NCBI GenBank assembly: GCA_052117605.1
Contig: JBQKIT010000016.1
Reading direction: 5' to 3' (one strand)
Source of the DNA: CAG-791 sp000431495
Lineage (GTDB): Bacteria; Bacillota; Clostridia; Lachnospirales; Lachnospiraceae
Length of the DNA: 64,000 nucleotides
How positions within the stretch are numbered: position 1 is the stretch's first letter; each line of letters opens with the position of its first letter. Below the pieces are notes generated by a model. That model did no database searches and was not told the DNA's origin. It saw nothing but the letters and a program-made list of their open reading frames with translations. The translations under genes and the position numbers were made by a program. This document shows, in pieces, positions 44,590 to 52,289 of the stretch.

Positions 44590-45912
44590 ATGATATTTCA
44601 GAAGAAACATCTGACAAGTATTGATGCCGGGCACTACAAGCATACTTGCGATTCGGTCACCGAGGTCATGCCGCTTCCTTCTGTTGTGAAGCTGTCCATG
44701 TCTGAGAACATCGGTGCTCCCTGCAAACCGCTGGTGAAGAAGGGAGACTACGTGAAGGTCGGTCAGCTGATCGGCGATACGGATGCTTTCCTTAGTGTTC
44801 CCGTGCATGCTTCTGTTTCCGGTACGGTGACCGGAATCGAGACGATCCGCAATGCCATGGGCGGACAGGATACCCTGGTCTGCATCGAGCCGGATGGGAA
44901 GCAGGAGATGGCGGAGGATCTGAAGGCTCCTGTCATAGAGGATCAGCCTGCGTTCATCAAGGCAATGCGTGCATCGGGCCTGGTTGGTCTTGGCGGGGCA
45001 TCCTTCCCGTCCTGGGTGAAGTTTAATCCGAAGAACTTAATCGATATTGATACACTGATCATCAATGGCGCGGAGTGCGAGCCTTTTATTACCTCCGATC
45101 ACCGGACGATGCTGGAGGATGCGCAGAATGTTATTGACGGTGCGCTGGCACTGAAGAAGTGGCTGGTCGCAGAGAACGTCTACATCGCCATCGAGGTCAA
45201 CAAGCAGAATGCCATTGATAAGTTTAATCAGATGATCAGGGAGCAGAATCTGGAGGGCTTTCATGTTTTCCCGCTGCAGTCCCGTTACCCGAAGGGCGCA
45301 GAGCGTGTTCTGATTTATGAGGTGACCGGCAAGCAGTGTGATGCAGGTGTTCTTCCGGCGTCCCTGGGTGTCATTGTGTCGAACATTACCTCCACGGCAT
45401 TTGTAGGTCAGTACCTGAAGGACGGAGTTCCGCTTGTCAGAAAGCGTTTGACCGTTGACGGTGACGCTGTTGCAGAGCCGAAGAACGTGATGGTTCCGAA
45501 CGGCGCACTGGTACATGACATCATAGAATTCTGCGGCGGCTACAAGAAGGAGCCGAAGAAGATTCTTCTCGGCGGCCCGATGATGGGACGCGCGATTTTC
45601 TCCGATGAGGTTCCGGTTGTCAAGGCGAACAACGCTATTCTTGCGTTCTCGGAGGACCTTGCGGTAATTCCGGAGGAGACGGCCTGCATCAACTGCGGAC
45701 GCTGCCATACAGCCTGTCCGTTTAACCTTCTGCCGACGAAGTTTGCAGATGCCTATCAGCATAAGGATGTGAAGACGCTGCAGGATCTTCAGGTTATGCA
45801 GTGCATGGAGTGCGGCTCCTGCTCTTATGTATGTCCTGCACACAGACCGCTCGCATTCTATAACAAGCTGGCGAAGAATCTGGTAAAGGAGGCTGGCAAA
45901 AATGGCAGATAG
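44590..45912 (+). CDS. rnfC: Rnf complex subunit RnfC
   Basis: A 440-residue RnfC, the peripheral NADH-side subunit of the ion-pumping ferredoxin:NAD+ oxidoreductase. The N-terminal barrel-sandwich domain (KKGDYVKVGQLIGD, HASVSGTVTGIE) is followed by the NADH/FMN-binding part (GLVGLGGASFPSWVK, NGAECEPFITSDHR) and an SLBB-like section. Two 4Fe-4S motifs close the protein: CINCGRCHTACP and CMECGSCSYVCP. ATG 44590 follows AGGAGG by nine bases; the frame is open further upstream but crosses the terminator hairpin. Length fits the short clostridial form without the alanine-rich tail of proteobacterial RnfC. It overlaps rnfD. Confidence 0.97.
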   Translation: MIFQKKHLTSIDAGHYKHTCDSVTEVMPLPSVVKLSMSENIGAPCKPLVKKGDYVKVGQLIGDTDAFLSVPVHASVSGTVTGIETIRNAMGGQDTLVCIEPDGKQEMAEDLKAPVIEDQPAFIKAMRASGLVGLGGASFPSWVKFNPKNLIDIDTLIINGAECEPFITSDHRTMLEDAQNVIDGALALKKWLVAENVYIAIEVNKQNAIDKFNQMIREQNLEGFHVFPLQSRYPKGAERVLIYEVTGKQCDAGVLPASLGVIVSNITSTAFVGQYLKDGVPLVRKRLTVDGDAVAEPKNVMVPNGALVHDIIEFCGGYKKEPKKILLGGPMMGRAIFSDEVPVVKANNAILAFSEDLAVIPEETACINCGRCHTACPFNLLPTKFADAYQHKDVKTLQDLQVMQCMECGSCSYVCPAHRPLAFYNKLAKNLVKEAGKNGR

Positions 45913-46975
45913 TAAATTTAAGACCAATCTGACCGTATCCGCTTCGCCGCATCTTGTGACGACACTGGATACGAAGAAAACGATGCAGTATGTGGTTCTG
46001 GCATTGCTTCCGGCAACGGTCATGGCGACGGTGTACTTTGGAATCGGAGCGCTTCTCCGTGTGATTCTGGGGGCTCTGTTCTGCTTCGTGTCCGAGTATT
46101 TGTACAACAGACTGATGAAGAAGCGTGATACCACCGGTGACTGCTCCTTTGCGGTGACGGGTGTGATTCTTGCACTGAACCTGCCTGCAAACTTCCCGAT
46201 CTGGATGGAAGCCATTGGCTGCGCGGTGGCAATCGTCATTGTGAAATGTCTGTACGGCGGCATGGGCAAGAACATTGCAAACCCTGCGATTGTCGGCAGA
46301 ATTGTTCTGCTGCTGTCCTTTACGTCTTATATGACGACCTGGCCGCTCACCCGCTTCCAGAAGGCGGTGATCAGTACCGATGCGGTGACCGGTGCAACTC
46401 CCTTAGGGGAGCTTGCTGACGGAGCAGCCAGCCTTCCTTCGCTTACGGATCTGCTGATCGGCAACATCGGGGGCGCGATGGGGGAAACCTGCACGATTGC
46501 GATTCTGATCGGCGGTATTTTCCTGATCTGGAAGAAGGTCATCAGTCCGCTGATTCCTCTGACGTTCATCGGAACGGTCTTTGTGTTCTCGCTGATTTAT
46601 TATGCATGTGTCGGCGGAGCAGGACAGTACGGCGCATTGGGAATGGCTGTATATGAGATCCTGGCAGGCGGCGTGTTCTTCGGGGCGTTCTTCTGCGCAA
46701 CGGATTATGTGACCTCGCCGATTATGAACATCGGAAAGATTATATATGCGATCGGATGCGGTGTCTTTACCATGATCATCCGTCTGTTCGCATCGTATCC
46801 GGAGGGTGTATCCTTCGCGATTTTGTTCATGAATGTAATGACTCCTTTGATTGACCGCTTTGTGGAGCGTCAGTATTACGGAATTGCCAGGGCAGAGAAG
46901 GCAGCGAAGAAGGCTGCAGCCAAGGCTGCCGGGAGCGCTTCCGCCGATGAGTCGAAGGGAGGTGCAAAGGCATGA
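45902..46975 (+). CDS. rnfD: Rnf complex subunit RnfD
   Basis: A 357-residue membrane subunit related to NqrB. About eight to ten helices; the N-terminus LTVSASPHLVTTLDTKKTM is the family opening. The flavinylation motif DAVTGATPLGEL (about residues 159-170) provides the Thr that carries covalent FMN, to be attached by an ApbE-type enzyme. The late segment CATDYVTSPIM is also conserved. The C-terminus ends in an Ala/Lys-rich tail. It overlaps rnfC by 11 bases and rnfG by four, with AAAGGAGG upstream, indicating tight translational coupling. Confidence 0.97.
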   Translation: MADSKFKTNLTVSASPHLVTTLDTKKTMQYVVLALLPATVMATVYFGIGALLRVILGALFCFVSEYLYNRLMKKRDTTGDCSFAVTGVILALNLPANFPIWMEAIGCAVAIVIVKCLYGGMGKNIANPAIVGRIVLLLSFTSYMTTWPLTRFQKAVISTDAVTGATPLGELADGAASLPSLTDLLIGNIGGAMGETCTIAILIGGIFLIWKKVISPLIPLTFIGTVFVFSLIYYACVGGAGQYGALGMAVYEILAGGVFFGAFFCATDYVTSPIMNIGKIIYAIGCGVFTMIIRLFASYPEGVSFAILFMNVMTPLIDRFVERQYYGIARAEKAAKKAAAKAAGSASADESKGGAKA

Positions 46976-47589
46976 GTAAGAGAACAAATGCAGCTTCTGC
47001 AGAAGAGAATTTCGGAAGGGAGTATGTCTATCCGGTTGTGATTCTGGTGGTCATCTGCGTGGTGACGACAGCACTTCTTGCAATCACGAATTTTATTTCC
47101 GCACCGATTATTGTGAAGAATCAGGAGGCGGCTGCAACGGCAGCGCGAAAGGAGCTTCTGACCGATGCGGATTCCTTTACCGCCATGGATACGGATCTTC
47201 AGGTATCGGAGGATCAGTCGGCAAAGGTGACAGAGGTTTATCAGGCAGACAACGGCGCGGGCTATGTCATCACGGTTGTGACAAAGTCCTTCGGCGGAGA
47301 TCTTACGATGATGGTTGGCCTTACCTCGGATGGCTCGATCACGGGCGTCAAGGTGACAGACAGTGCAGATACGCCCGGTGTCGGCTCCAAGGATGCACAG
47401 CCGGAATATCTGGCGCAGTATGACGGACTTACTGAGCTGACTGCTCAGGATGTCAAGAAGGAGACTTCTGTGACGTCAGGCGGAGCGGCGTTCCAGTACA
47501 TCACCGGCGCTTCGGTTTCCGGCACCGCCATTCATAAGGGCGTATATCTGGCGCTCGATCAGTTCAAGGCGTTAGGAGGTGCTCAGTAA
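46972..47589 (+). CDS. rnfG: Rnf complex subunit RnfG
   Basis: A 205-residue subunit related to NqrC, with one N-terminal membrane helix (about 22-44) and an extracytoplasmic FMN-binding domain. The flavin-attachment site reads ITGASVSGTA near residues 182-191, so the residue in the position of the usual FMN-bearing Thr is Ser. The rest is normal: TKSFGGDLTMMVGL and TPGVGSKDAQPEYLAQY. AGGGAGG precedes the start. The last base of its stop is the first of the rnfE start. Confidence 0.95.
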   Translation: MSKRTNAASAEENFGREYVYPVVILVVICVVTTALLAITNFISAPIIVKNQEAAATAARKELLTDADSFTAMDTDLQVSEDQSAKVTEVYQADNGAGYVITVVTKSFGGDLTMMVGLTSDGSITGVKVTDSADTPGVGSKDAQPEYLAQYDGLTELTAQDVKKETSVTSGGAAFQYITGASVSGTAIHKGVYLALDQFKALGGAQ

Positions 47590-48437
47590 TGGAAGAAGTT
47601 CAGAAGAAATCAAAATTAAGCATCCTGACCAATGGCTTTATTAAGGAAAATCCGGTTCTGGTGCTGGTCATCGGTACCTGTCCGACGCTGGCAACCTCGA
47701 CCTCGGTAGAGACCGGTCTTGGCATGGGACTTGCGGCGACGGCGGTTCTGGTCTGCTCGAACATTGTTATTTCGGCGCTCCACAAGCTGATTCCGGATAA
47801 GGTCCGTATTCCCTGCTTCATTACGGTTATTGCGGGCTTTGTTACCATCGTGCAGATGCTTCTTCAGGCGTTTGTGCCGTCTCTGTATTCGGCACTTGGT
47901 CTGTATCTGCCTCTGATCGTTGTAAACTGCATCATTCTCGGACGAGCCGAGATGTTTGCATCGAAGAACACAATGGGAGATTCGGCACTGGACGGCCTTG
48001 GCATGGGACTTGGCTTTACATTGACGCTGTGCGTGATGGGCTCCATCCGTGAGATCCTCGGCTCCGGAACCTGGCTAGCAGGCGACTGGTTCGGTCTCGC
48101 GCCCGGCTTTAAGGGAATTCCGATTCTGTCAAATTTCATTCCCGGCATGTCCATCATGACGATGGTTCCCGGCGGCTTCTTTGTCTTCGCCTGCGTGATG
48201 GCAGCAGTTCATCATCTTACCAGAGACAAGTCGAAGATTCGCAAGGACTTCGGCTGCAGCGCGTGCGCAATGGAGAGCTCCTGCTCTCCTGAGAGAAAGG
48301 CATTGGAGAGCGGCACCTGCGCGGTGGATGAGAAGACGATGGAAGCGATGAAGATCGCAAAGGCAGCAGAGGAGAAGAGCGCTGCCGCAAAGGCGGCCGC
48401 AGCTTCTGCTCCGGCATCTGAGAAGGAGGAGAAGTGA
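47589..48437 (+). CDS. rnfE: Rnf complex subunit RnfE
   Basis: A 282-residue membrane subunit of the RnfA/RnfE pair (NqrD/E-like), six helices with inverted symmetry. Conserved Cys31 (IGTCPTLAT) and Cys114 (VVNCIILGRAE) are the residues that help hold the intramembrane iron-sulfur cluster shared with RnfA. After the last helix a cytoplasmic tail of about 70 residues carries four Cys (223, 226, 232, 244) and then an Ala/Lys/Glu-rich run. Its start AGGAGG is strong. The tail is longer than in the proteobacterial homologue RsxE, which lacks the cysteines. Confidence 0.96.
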   Translation: MEEVQKKSKLSILTNGFIKENPVLVLVIGTCPTLATSTSVETGLGMGLAATAVLVCSNIVISALHKLIPDKVRIPCFITVIAGFVTIVQMLLQAFVPSLYSALGLYLPLIVVNCIILGRAEMFASKNTMGDSALDGLGMGLGFTLTLCVMGSIREILGSGTWLAGDWFGLAPGFKGIPILSNFIPGMSIMTMVPGGFFVFACVMAAVHHLTRDKSKIRKDFGCSACAMESSCSPERKALESGTCAVDEKTMEAMKIAKAAEEKSAAAKAAAASAPASEKEEK

Positions 48438-48439
48438 TC

Positions 48440-49048
48440 ATGAGCTTTACCAAAATGATTCTGATCATCATCTCGATGGTCCTTGTCAATAACTATCCGC
48501 TGGCACAGTTTCTGGGTATCTGTCCCTTCCTTGGCGTCTCCAAGGATCTGGACAGTGCAAAGGGCATGGGCATTGCGGTTACCCTGGTCATGGGACTTGC
48601 TTCCATCGTGACCTTCCCGATCCAGCAGCTCCTTTTGTCCTGCGGGATTGAGTACATGCAGACGGTTGTCTTCATCCTGGTCATTGCGGCACTGGTGCAG
48701 TTTATCGAGATGTTCATGAAGAAGAACATGCCGGCGCTGTATACCTCGCTTGGTATCTATCTGCCTTTGATTACCACAAACTGCGCAGTTCTCGGTGTCT
48801 GCATTTCCAATACCGAGGATTACACGGTTGCGGCAGTCGGATCCTTTGGCGCAGCATATGTTTATGCGATTCTGCAGGGCTTTGGCGGCGGCCTCGGATT
48901 CTGGTTTGCCATGATGATCATGGCCGGCGTCCGCACGAAGCTTCAGGATCAGTCAGCGATTCCGAAGGCATTTCAGGGAGTACCGATTATTCTTACCACA
49001 GCGGCAATTCTGTCTCTGGCGTTTATGGGATTCTCGGGAATGATCTGA
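48440..49048 (+). CDS. rnfA: Rnf complex subunit RnfA
   Basis: A 202-residue, six-helix membrane subunit, partner of RnfE. It shows VLVNNYPLAQFLGICPFLGVSKD, with Cys in the position that ligates the shared iron-sulfur cluster, and LGIYLPLITTNCAVLGV, with the second conserved Cys. Length is normal. I start at ATG 48440 (GGAGG upstream) and not at the GTG two codons before. It follows rnfE by two bases. Confidence 0.97.
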   Translation: MSFTKMILIIISMVLVNNYPLAQFLGICPFLGVSKDLDSAKGMGIAVTLVMGLASIVTFPIQQLLLSCGIEYMQTVVFILVIAALVQFIEMFMKKNMPALYTSLGIYLPLITTNCAVLGVCISNTEDYTVAAVGSFGAAYVYAILQGFGGGLGFWFAMMIMAGVRTKLQDQSAIPKAFQGVPIILTTAAILSLAFMGFSGMI

Positions 49049-49083
49049 ATGGTCTGAAAGGATCGGTTAGGAGAGGTATCATT

Positions 49084-49902
49084 ATGAATTTGATCATTAT
49101 TGCAATTGTACTGATCCTTGTGGTTGGTCTTATTGCCGGAGTCCTTCTTTCCTATGCTTCGAAGGTATTTGCGGTGAAGGAGGATCAGCTGTTTCTGGAT
49201 CTGCGCGCAGAGCTTCCTGGTGCGAACTGCGGCGGCTGCGGATATGCGGGCTGCGATGACTACGCACATGCTCTTGCGAATAAGAATGCAGCAGAGCCGG
49301 TTCCCTGTACGAAGTGCGCGGTCGGCGGTCCTGCGGTTGCGGCGAAGCTTGCGGCAACGCTTGGAACAACCGCGGGAGATGTGGAGCGTCAGGTTTCCTT
49401 TGTTGCCTGCAACGGAACAAAGGAGAATGCGAAGCCCCTGTATGAGTATTCCGGAAGAGTAGAGAGCTGTGCGGCGGCAAAGACTCTGTTCGGCGGCTCG
49501 AAGGAATGTCCCTACGGCTGCATCGGCCTGGGCGACTGTGTGAATGCCTGTGAGTTTGATGCCATCCATCTCTGCGATGGTGTCGCGGTGGTCAATCCGG
49601 ATGCATGTACTGCCTGCGGCAAGTGCATTAAGACCTGCCCGCAGCACTTGATTTCACTGAAGCCTGTATCGGAGAAGGTTTTCGTTCAATGCTCCAATAA
49701 GGATCTTGGCAAGGCAGCGATGGCTGTCTGCAAGACCTCCTGCATTGCATGCCGGATGTGTGAGAGAACCTGCCAGCATGATGCGGTCCATGTCGTGGAC
49801 AATGTGGCAGTGATTGATCCGGCGAAGTGCGTCGGCTGCGGCGAGTGCGCGGCGAAGTGTCCGAAGCATGCCATTCTGGATCTTGCGAAGAAGGCACAGT
49901 AA
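49084..49902 (+). CDS. rnfB: Rnf complex subunit RnfB (ferredoxin-side subunit)
   Basis: A 272-residue RnfB, the subunit that takes electrons from reduced ferredoxin. An N-terminal membrane helix (about 1-24) is followed by the Fe-S (RnfB/CODH-type) domain with Cys49, Cys52, Cys57 and Cys75. Four ferredoxin-type CxxCxxC-like motifs follow: CIGLGDCVNAC, CTACGKCIKTC, CIACRMCERTC and CVGCGECAAKC. This is the usual clostridial count and exceeds that of short proteobacterial RsxB. Start ATG 49084 with AGGAGAGG. It is the last gene of the operon, 25 bases ahead of a terminator. Confidence 0.97.
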   Translation: MNLIIIAIVLILVVGLIAGVLLSYASKVFAVKEDQLFLDLRAELPGANCGGCGYAGCDDYAHALANKNAAEPVPCTKCAVGGPAVAAKLAATLGTTAGDVERQVSFVACNGTKENAKPLYEYSGRVESCAAAKTLFGGSKECPYGCIGLGDCVNACEFDAIHLCDGVAVVNPDACTACGKCIKTCPQHLISLKPVSEKVFVQCSNKDLGKAAMAVCKTSCIACRMCERTCQHDAVHVVDNVAVIDPAKCVGCGECAAKCPKHAILDLAKKAQ

Positions 49903-49926
49903 TCTGCAGATACGGTTTTTATTTTG

Positions 49927-49958
49927 GGCGAAGGAGAGAAATCTCCTCCGCCTTTTTT
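49927..49958 (+). terminator. Intrinsic terminator of the rnf operon
   Basis: The hairpin pairs GGCGAAGGAGA (49927-49937) with TCTCCTCCGCC (49942-49952) around a GAAA loop, one A-C mismatch, followed by six Ts. It lies 25 bases after rnfB. Confidence 0.9.
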
Positions 49959-50037
49959 ACGATTACGGCATGTGGTAAAATAAAAATGTTTGACTGAATG
50001 TATCAGAACAGAGAAGTAAGAGAGGGGAAGCCGGGAA

Positions 50038-51198
50038 ATGCCGGAAGCGAAGCATTATGACAGGATCATTATAGGAGCCGGGCTGTATGGTTTGTATGCG
50101 GCATTGTTCTGCTGCAAAAGAGGCCAGCATGTGCTGGTTCTTGAATGTGACCGGGAGCCTTTTTCTCGTGCAACGTATATCAATCAGGCCAGAGTTCATC
50201 AAGGATATCATTATCCGAGATCTTTATCTACTGCAATCAAATCTGCCGGGTATTTCGAGCGGTTTAACCGGGATTACAGTTTCTGTATCAACCGTGAATT
50301 CGAACAAATCTATGCTACATCCAGTCAGTATTCCTGGTCAGACGGAGAACAGTTCAGGAAGTTTTGCCATGCGGCAGAAATTCCATGCGAGGAACTTCCG
50401 GTTGGGAAATATTTCAAAGAGGGAATGTGTGACGGTGTATTCCGGACAAGGGAGTATACCTATGATGCCAGGATTCTTCGAGATTATTTTCTGCGGGAGC
50501 TGGAATCCTTTGAGAATGACTGTGAGCTGTGTTATGGAGTGAGGCTTGAAGCAATTGAGAAGCTTTCGGACCGGTACCAGATCCGTTTTCAGAATTCAGA
50601 AAGCGAAGAAATGGGATTTTGCATGGTCTCGGCACCTTTTGTACTGAATGCAACTTACGCCGGAACCAATCAGATCAGCCGCATGGCGGGATATGAGCCG
50701 TTTGGCATTAAATACGAGCTGTGTGAGATCATTCTCTGTGACGTGAATGAAAGGCTCAAAGGGATTGGCTTTACAGTGATGGACGGACCGTTTTTCTCTA
50801 TTATGCCGTTTGGGAAGACAGGACTTCATTCGCTGACATCGGTGACCTTCACTCCGCACACGACGAGTTATACCGAGGTTCCTTCCTTTTCCTGTCAGAA
50901 GGAGAGCAAGGGACATTGCTCTGTGGAGAGGCTCGGCAACTGCAATGACTGCCCGGCAAAGCCGCAGACAGCCTTTCCTTATATGGCAAGTCTTGCACGA
51001 AAATACCTGCGCGATGAATATGAATTTCACTATCGTGAATCACTTTTTTCCATGAAACCGATTCTGATGAGCTCGGAAATTGATGATTCGAGGCCAACTG
51101 TGATTCGGAAGTTTTCGGACAAACCGACGTTTATCAGTGTCCTGTCGGGGAAGATTAATACCGTTTATGATCTGGACGAGGTGTTGGGCGCAGATTAA
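50038..51198 (+). CDS. FAD-dependent oxidoreductase (DAO/GlpO-like)
   Basis: A 386-residue flavoprotein. The N-terminal dinucleotide-binding fold is IIIGAGLYGLYAA (GxGxxG at 13-18) with VLECD at the end of the second strand. The rest is like DAO-type oxidoreductases that occur in sugar-modification loci. An unusual cysteine set, Cys286, 294, 302 and 305 (C-x7-C-x7-C-x2-C), lies in a late loop and could bind a metal. Start ATG 50038 has GGGGAAG upstream. It leads the second glycan set, followed by a GT2 and an SDR, so a role in forming or oxidising an unusual sugar is plausible. The substrate is unknown. Confidence 0.78.
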   Translation: MPEAKHYDRIIIGAGLYGLYAALFCCKRGQHVLVLECDREPFSRATYINQARVHQGYHYPRSLSTAIKSAGYFERFNRDYSFCINREFEQIYATSSQYSWSDGEQFRKFCHAAEIPCEELPVGKYFKEGMCDGVFRTREYTYDARILRDYFLRELESFENDCELCYGVRLEAIEKLSDRYQIRFQNSESEEMGFCMVSAPFVLNATYAGTNQISRMAGYEPFGIKYELCEIILCDVNERLKGIGFTVMDGPFFSIMPFGKTGLHSLTSVTFTPHTTSYTEVPSFSCQKESKGHCSVERLGNCNDCPAKPQTAFPYMASLARKYLRDEYEFHYRESLFSMKPILMSSEIDDSRPTVIRKFSDKPTFISVLSGKINTVYDLDEVLGAD

Positions 51199-51269
51199 TT
51201 CTCGGTGGTTTACGGTACACCTGTTCTGAATCACAGATAAAGCAGGAATTTCTGGAGAGATAGAATCGT

Positions 51270-52223
51270 ATGAATGGGGAAATTGGTAAGAATAAAGAAC
51301 AGAATTTCATATCGGCCGTCATTTATGTTCATAATGCAGAGGACCGGATTGAACGGTTTCTTGACATGGTGGTGGAGGTGATGGAGCGGAATTTTGAGCA
51401 TTCGGAGATCATCTGTGTCAATGACAGCTCCGAGGATGGGAGCCTTTCGATCATTCGGAAGGTCAGCAAAGCAGCGGAGAAAACCAGCATTTCCGTTGTG
51501 AATATGAGCTATTATCACGGTCTTGAGCTTGCAATGGATGCAGGAATGGATCTTGCGATCGGCGATTTCGTGTTTGAATTCGATAATACGGTTGCGGACT
51601 TCAATTCTTCCGTCATTATGGAGATTTATCGGCATTCACTTGAGGGGTATGACATTGTAAGCGCTTCGCCGAATCGGAAGGAGAGGCTGTCGTCGAGGCT
51701 GTTTTATCGGATTTTTGCGAAGTTTGCGGCGGTTTCTTACCGCATGAATACGGAGAGCTTCCGGGTTCTTAGCCGGCGCGTGATCAACCGCGTGAGCTCG
51801 ATGAACAAAACGGCTCCCTATCGAAAGGCACTGTATGCGAACTGCGGACTGAAGACAGATTGCATCCGGTATGAGGTGACAGGAGACTGGAGTAAGGCTC
51901 GTGACCGGAAGGAACAGCGCTATCGCAAGGATCTTGCGGCGGATGCACTGATTTTGTTTACAGAGGTCGGATACCGATTTTCCATGACGATGACGGTTGT
52001 GATGATGCTGATGTCGATCTTTATGACGGTGTATTCTCTTGTAACCTATTTTGTGATTCACCCGGTGGAAGGCTGGACGACGACGATCCTGTTTCTGTCT
52101 GTAGCGTTCTTTGGCTTATTCGGAATACTGACAATTATTGTGAAATATCTGCAGCTTCTGGTGGATATGGTATTTAAGCGGAAGCATTACAGCTTTGAGA
52201 GCATCGAGAAGCTGACGAAGTAG
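51270..52223 (+). CDS. GT2 polyprenyl-phosphate sugar transferase-like (GtrB/DPM-like)
   Basis: A 317-residue GT-A protein with two C-terminal membrane helices (about 230-255 and 268-295), the build of GtrB/ArnC/dolichyl-phosphate-mannose-synthase-type enzymes that load a sugar onto undecaprenyl phosphate. The GT2 start is ISAVIYVHNAEDRIERF, with VNDSSEDGS as donor site. The usual DxD is replaced by FEFDNTVADF near residue 92, and the sugar-handling RxxKR segment by NRKERLSSRLFY. It could thus be an atypical or reduced-activity member. GGAGAG precedes ATG 51270. It would supply substrate for the GT-C proteins. Confidence 0.82.
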   Translation: MNGEIGKNKEQNFISAVIYVHNAEDRIERFLDMVVEVMERNFEHSEIICVNDSSEDGSLSIIRKVSKAAEKTSISVVNMSYYHGLELAMDAGMDLAIGDFVFEFDNTVADFNSSVIMEIYRHSLEGYDIVSASPNRKERLSSRLFYRIFAKFAAVSYRMNTESFRVLSRRVINRVSSMNKTAPYRKALYANCGLKTDCIRYEVTGDWSKARDRKEQRYRKDLAADALILFTEVGYRFSMTMTVVMMLMSIFMTVYSLVTYFVIHPVEGWTTTILFLSVAFFGLFGILTIIVKYLQLLVDMVFKRKHYSFESIEKLTK

Positions 52224-52289
52224 CCGGACACTTTATTGCTTCAAGGAAAGAAGCATCGGATGATTTGGATATAAGGCGTGAGGAAATTT

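Noticed and set aside
45037..46275. A 412-codon open frame on the minus strand opposite rnfC/rnfD
   Set aside because: It mirrors the high-GC coding bias of the rnf genes, its product is basic and resembles no protein family, and it has no convincing ribosome site. It is an antisense shadow.
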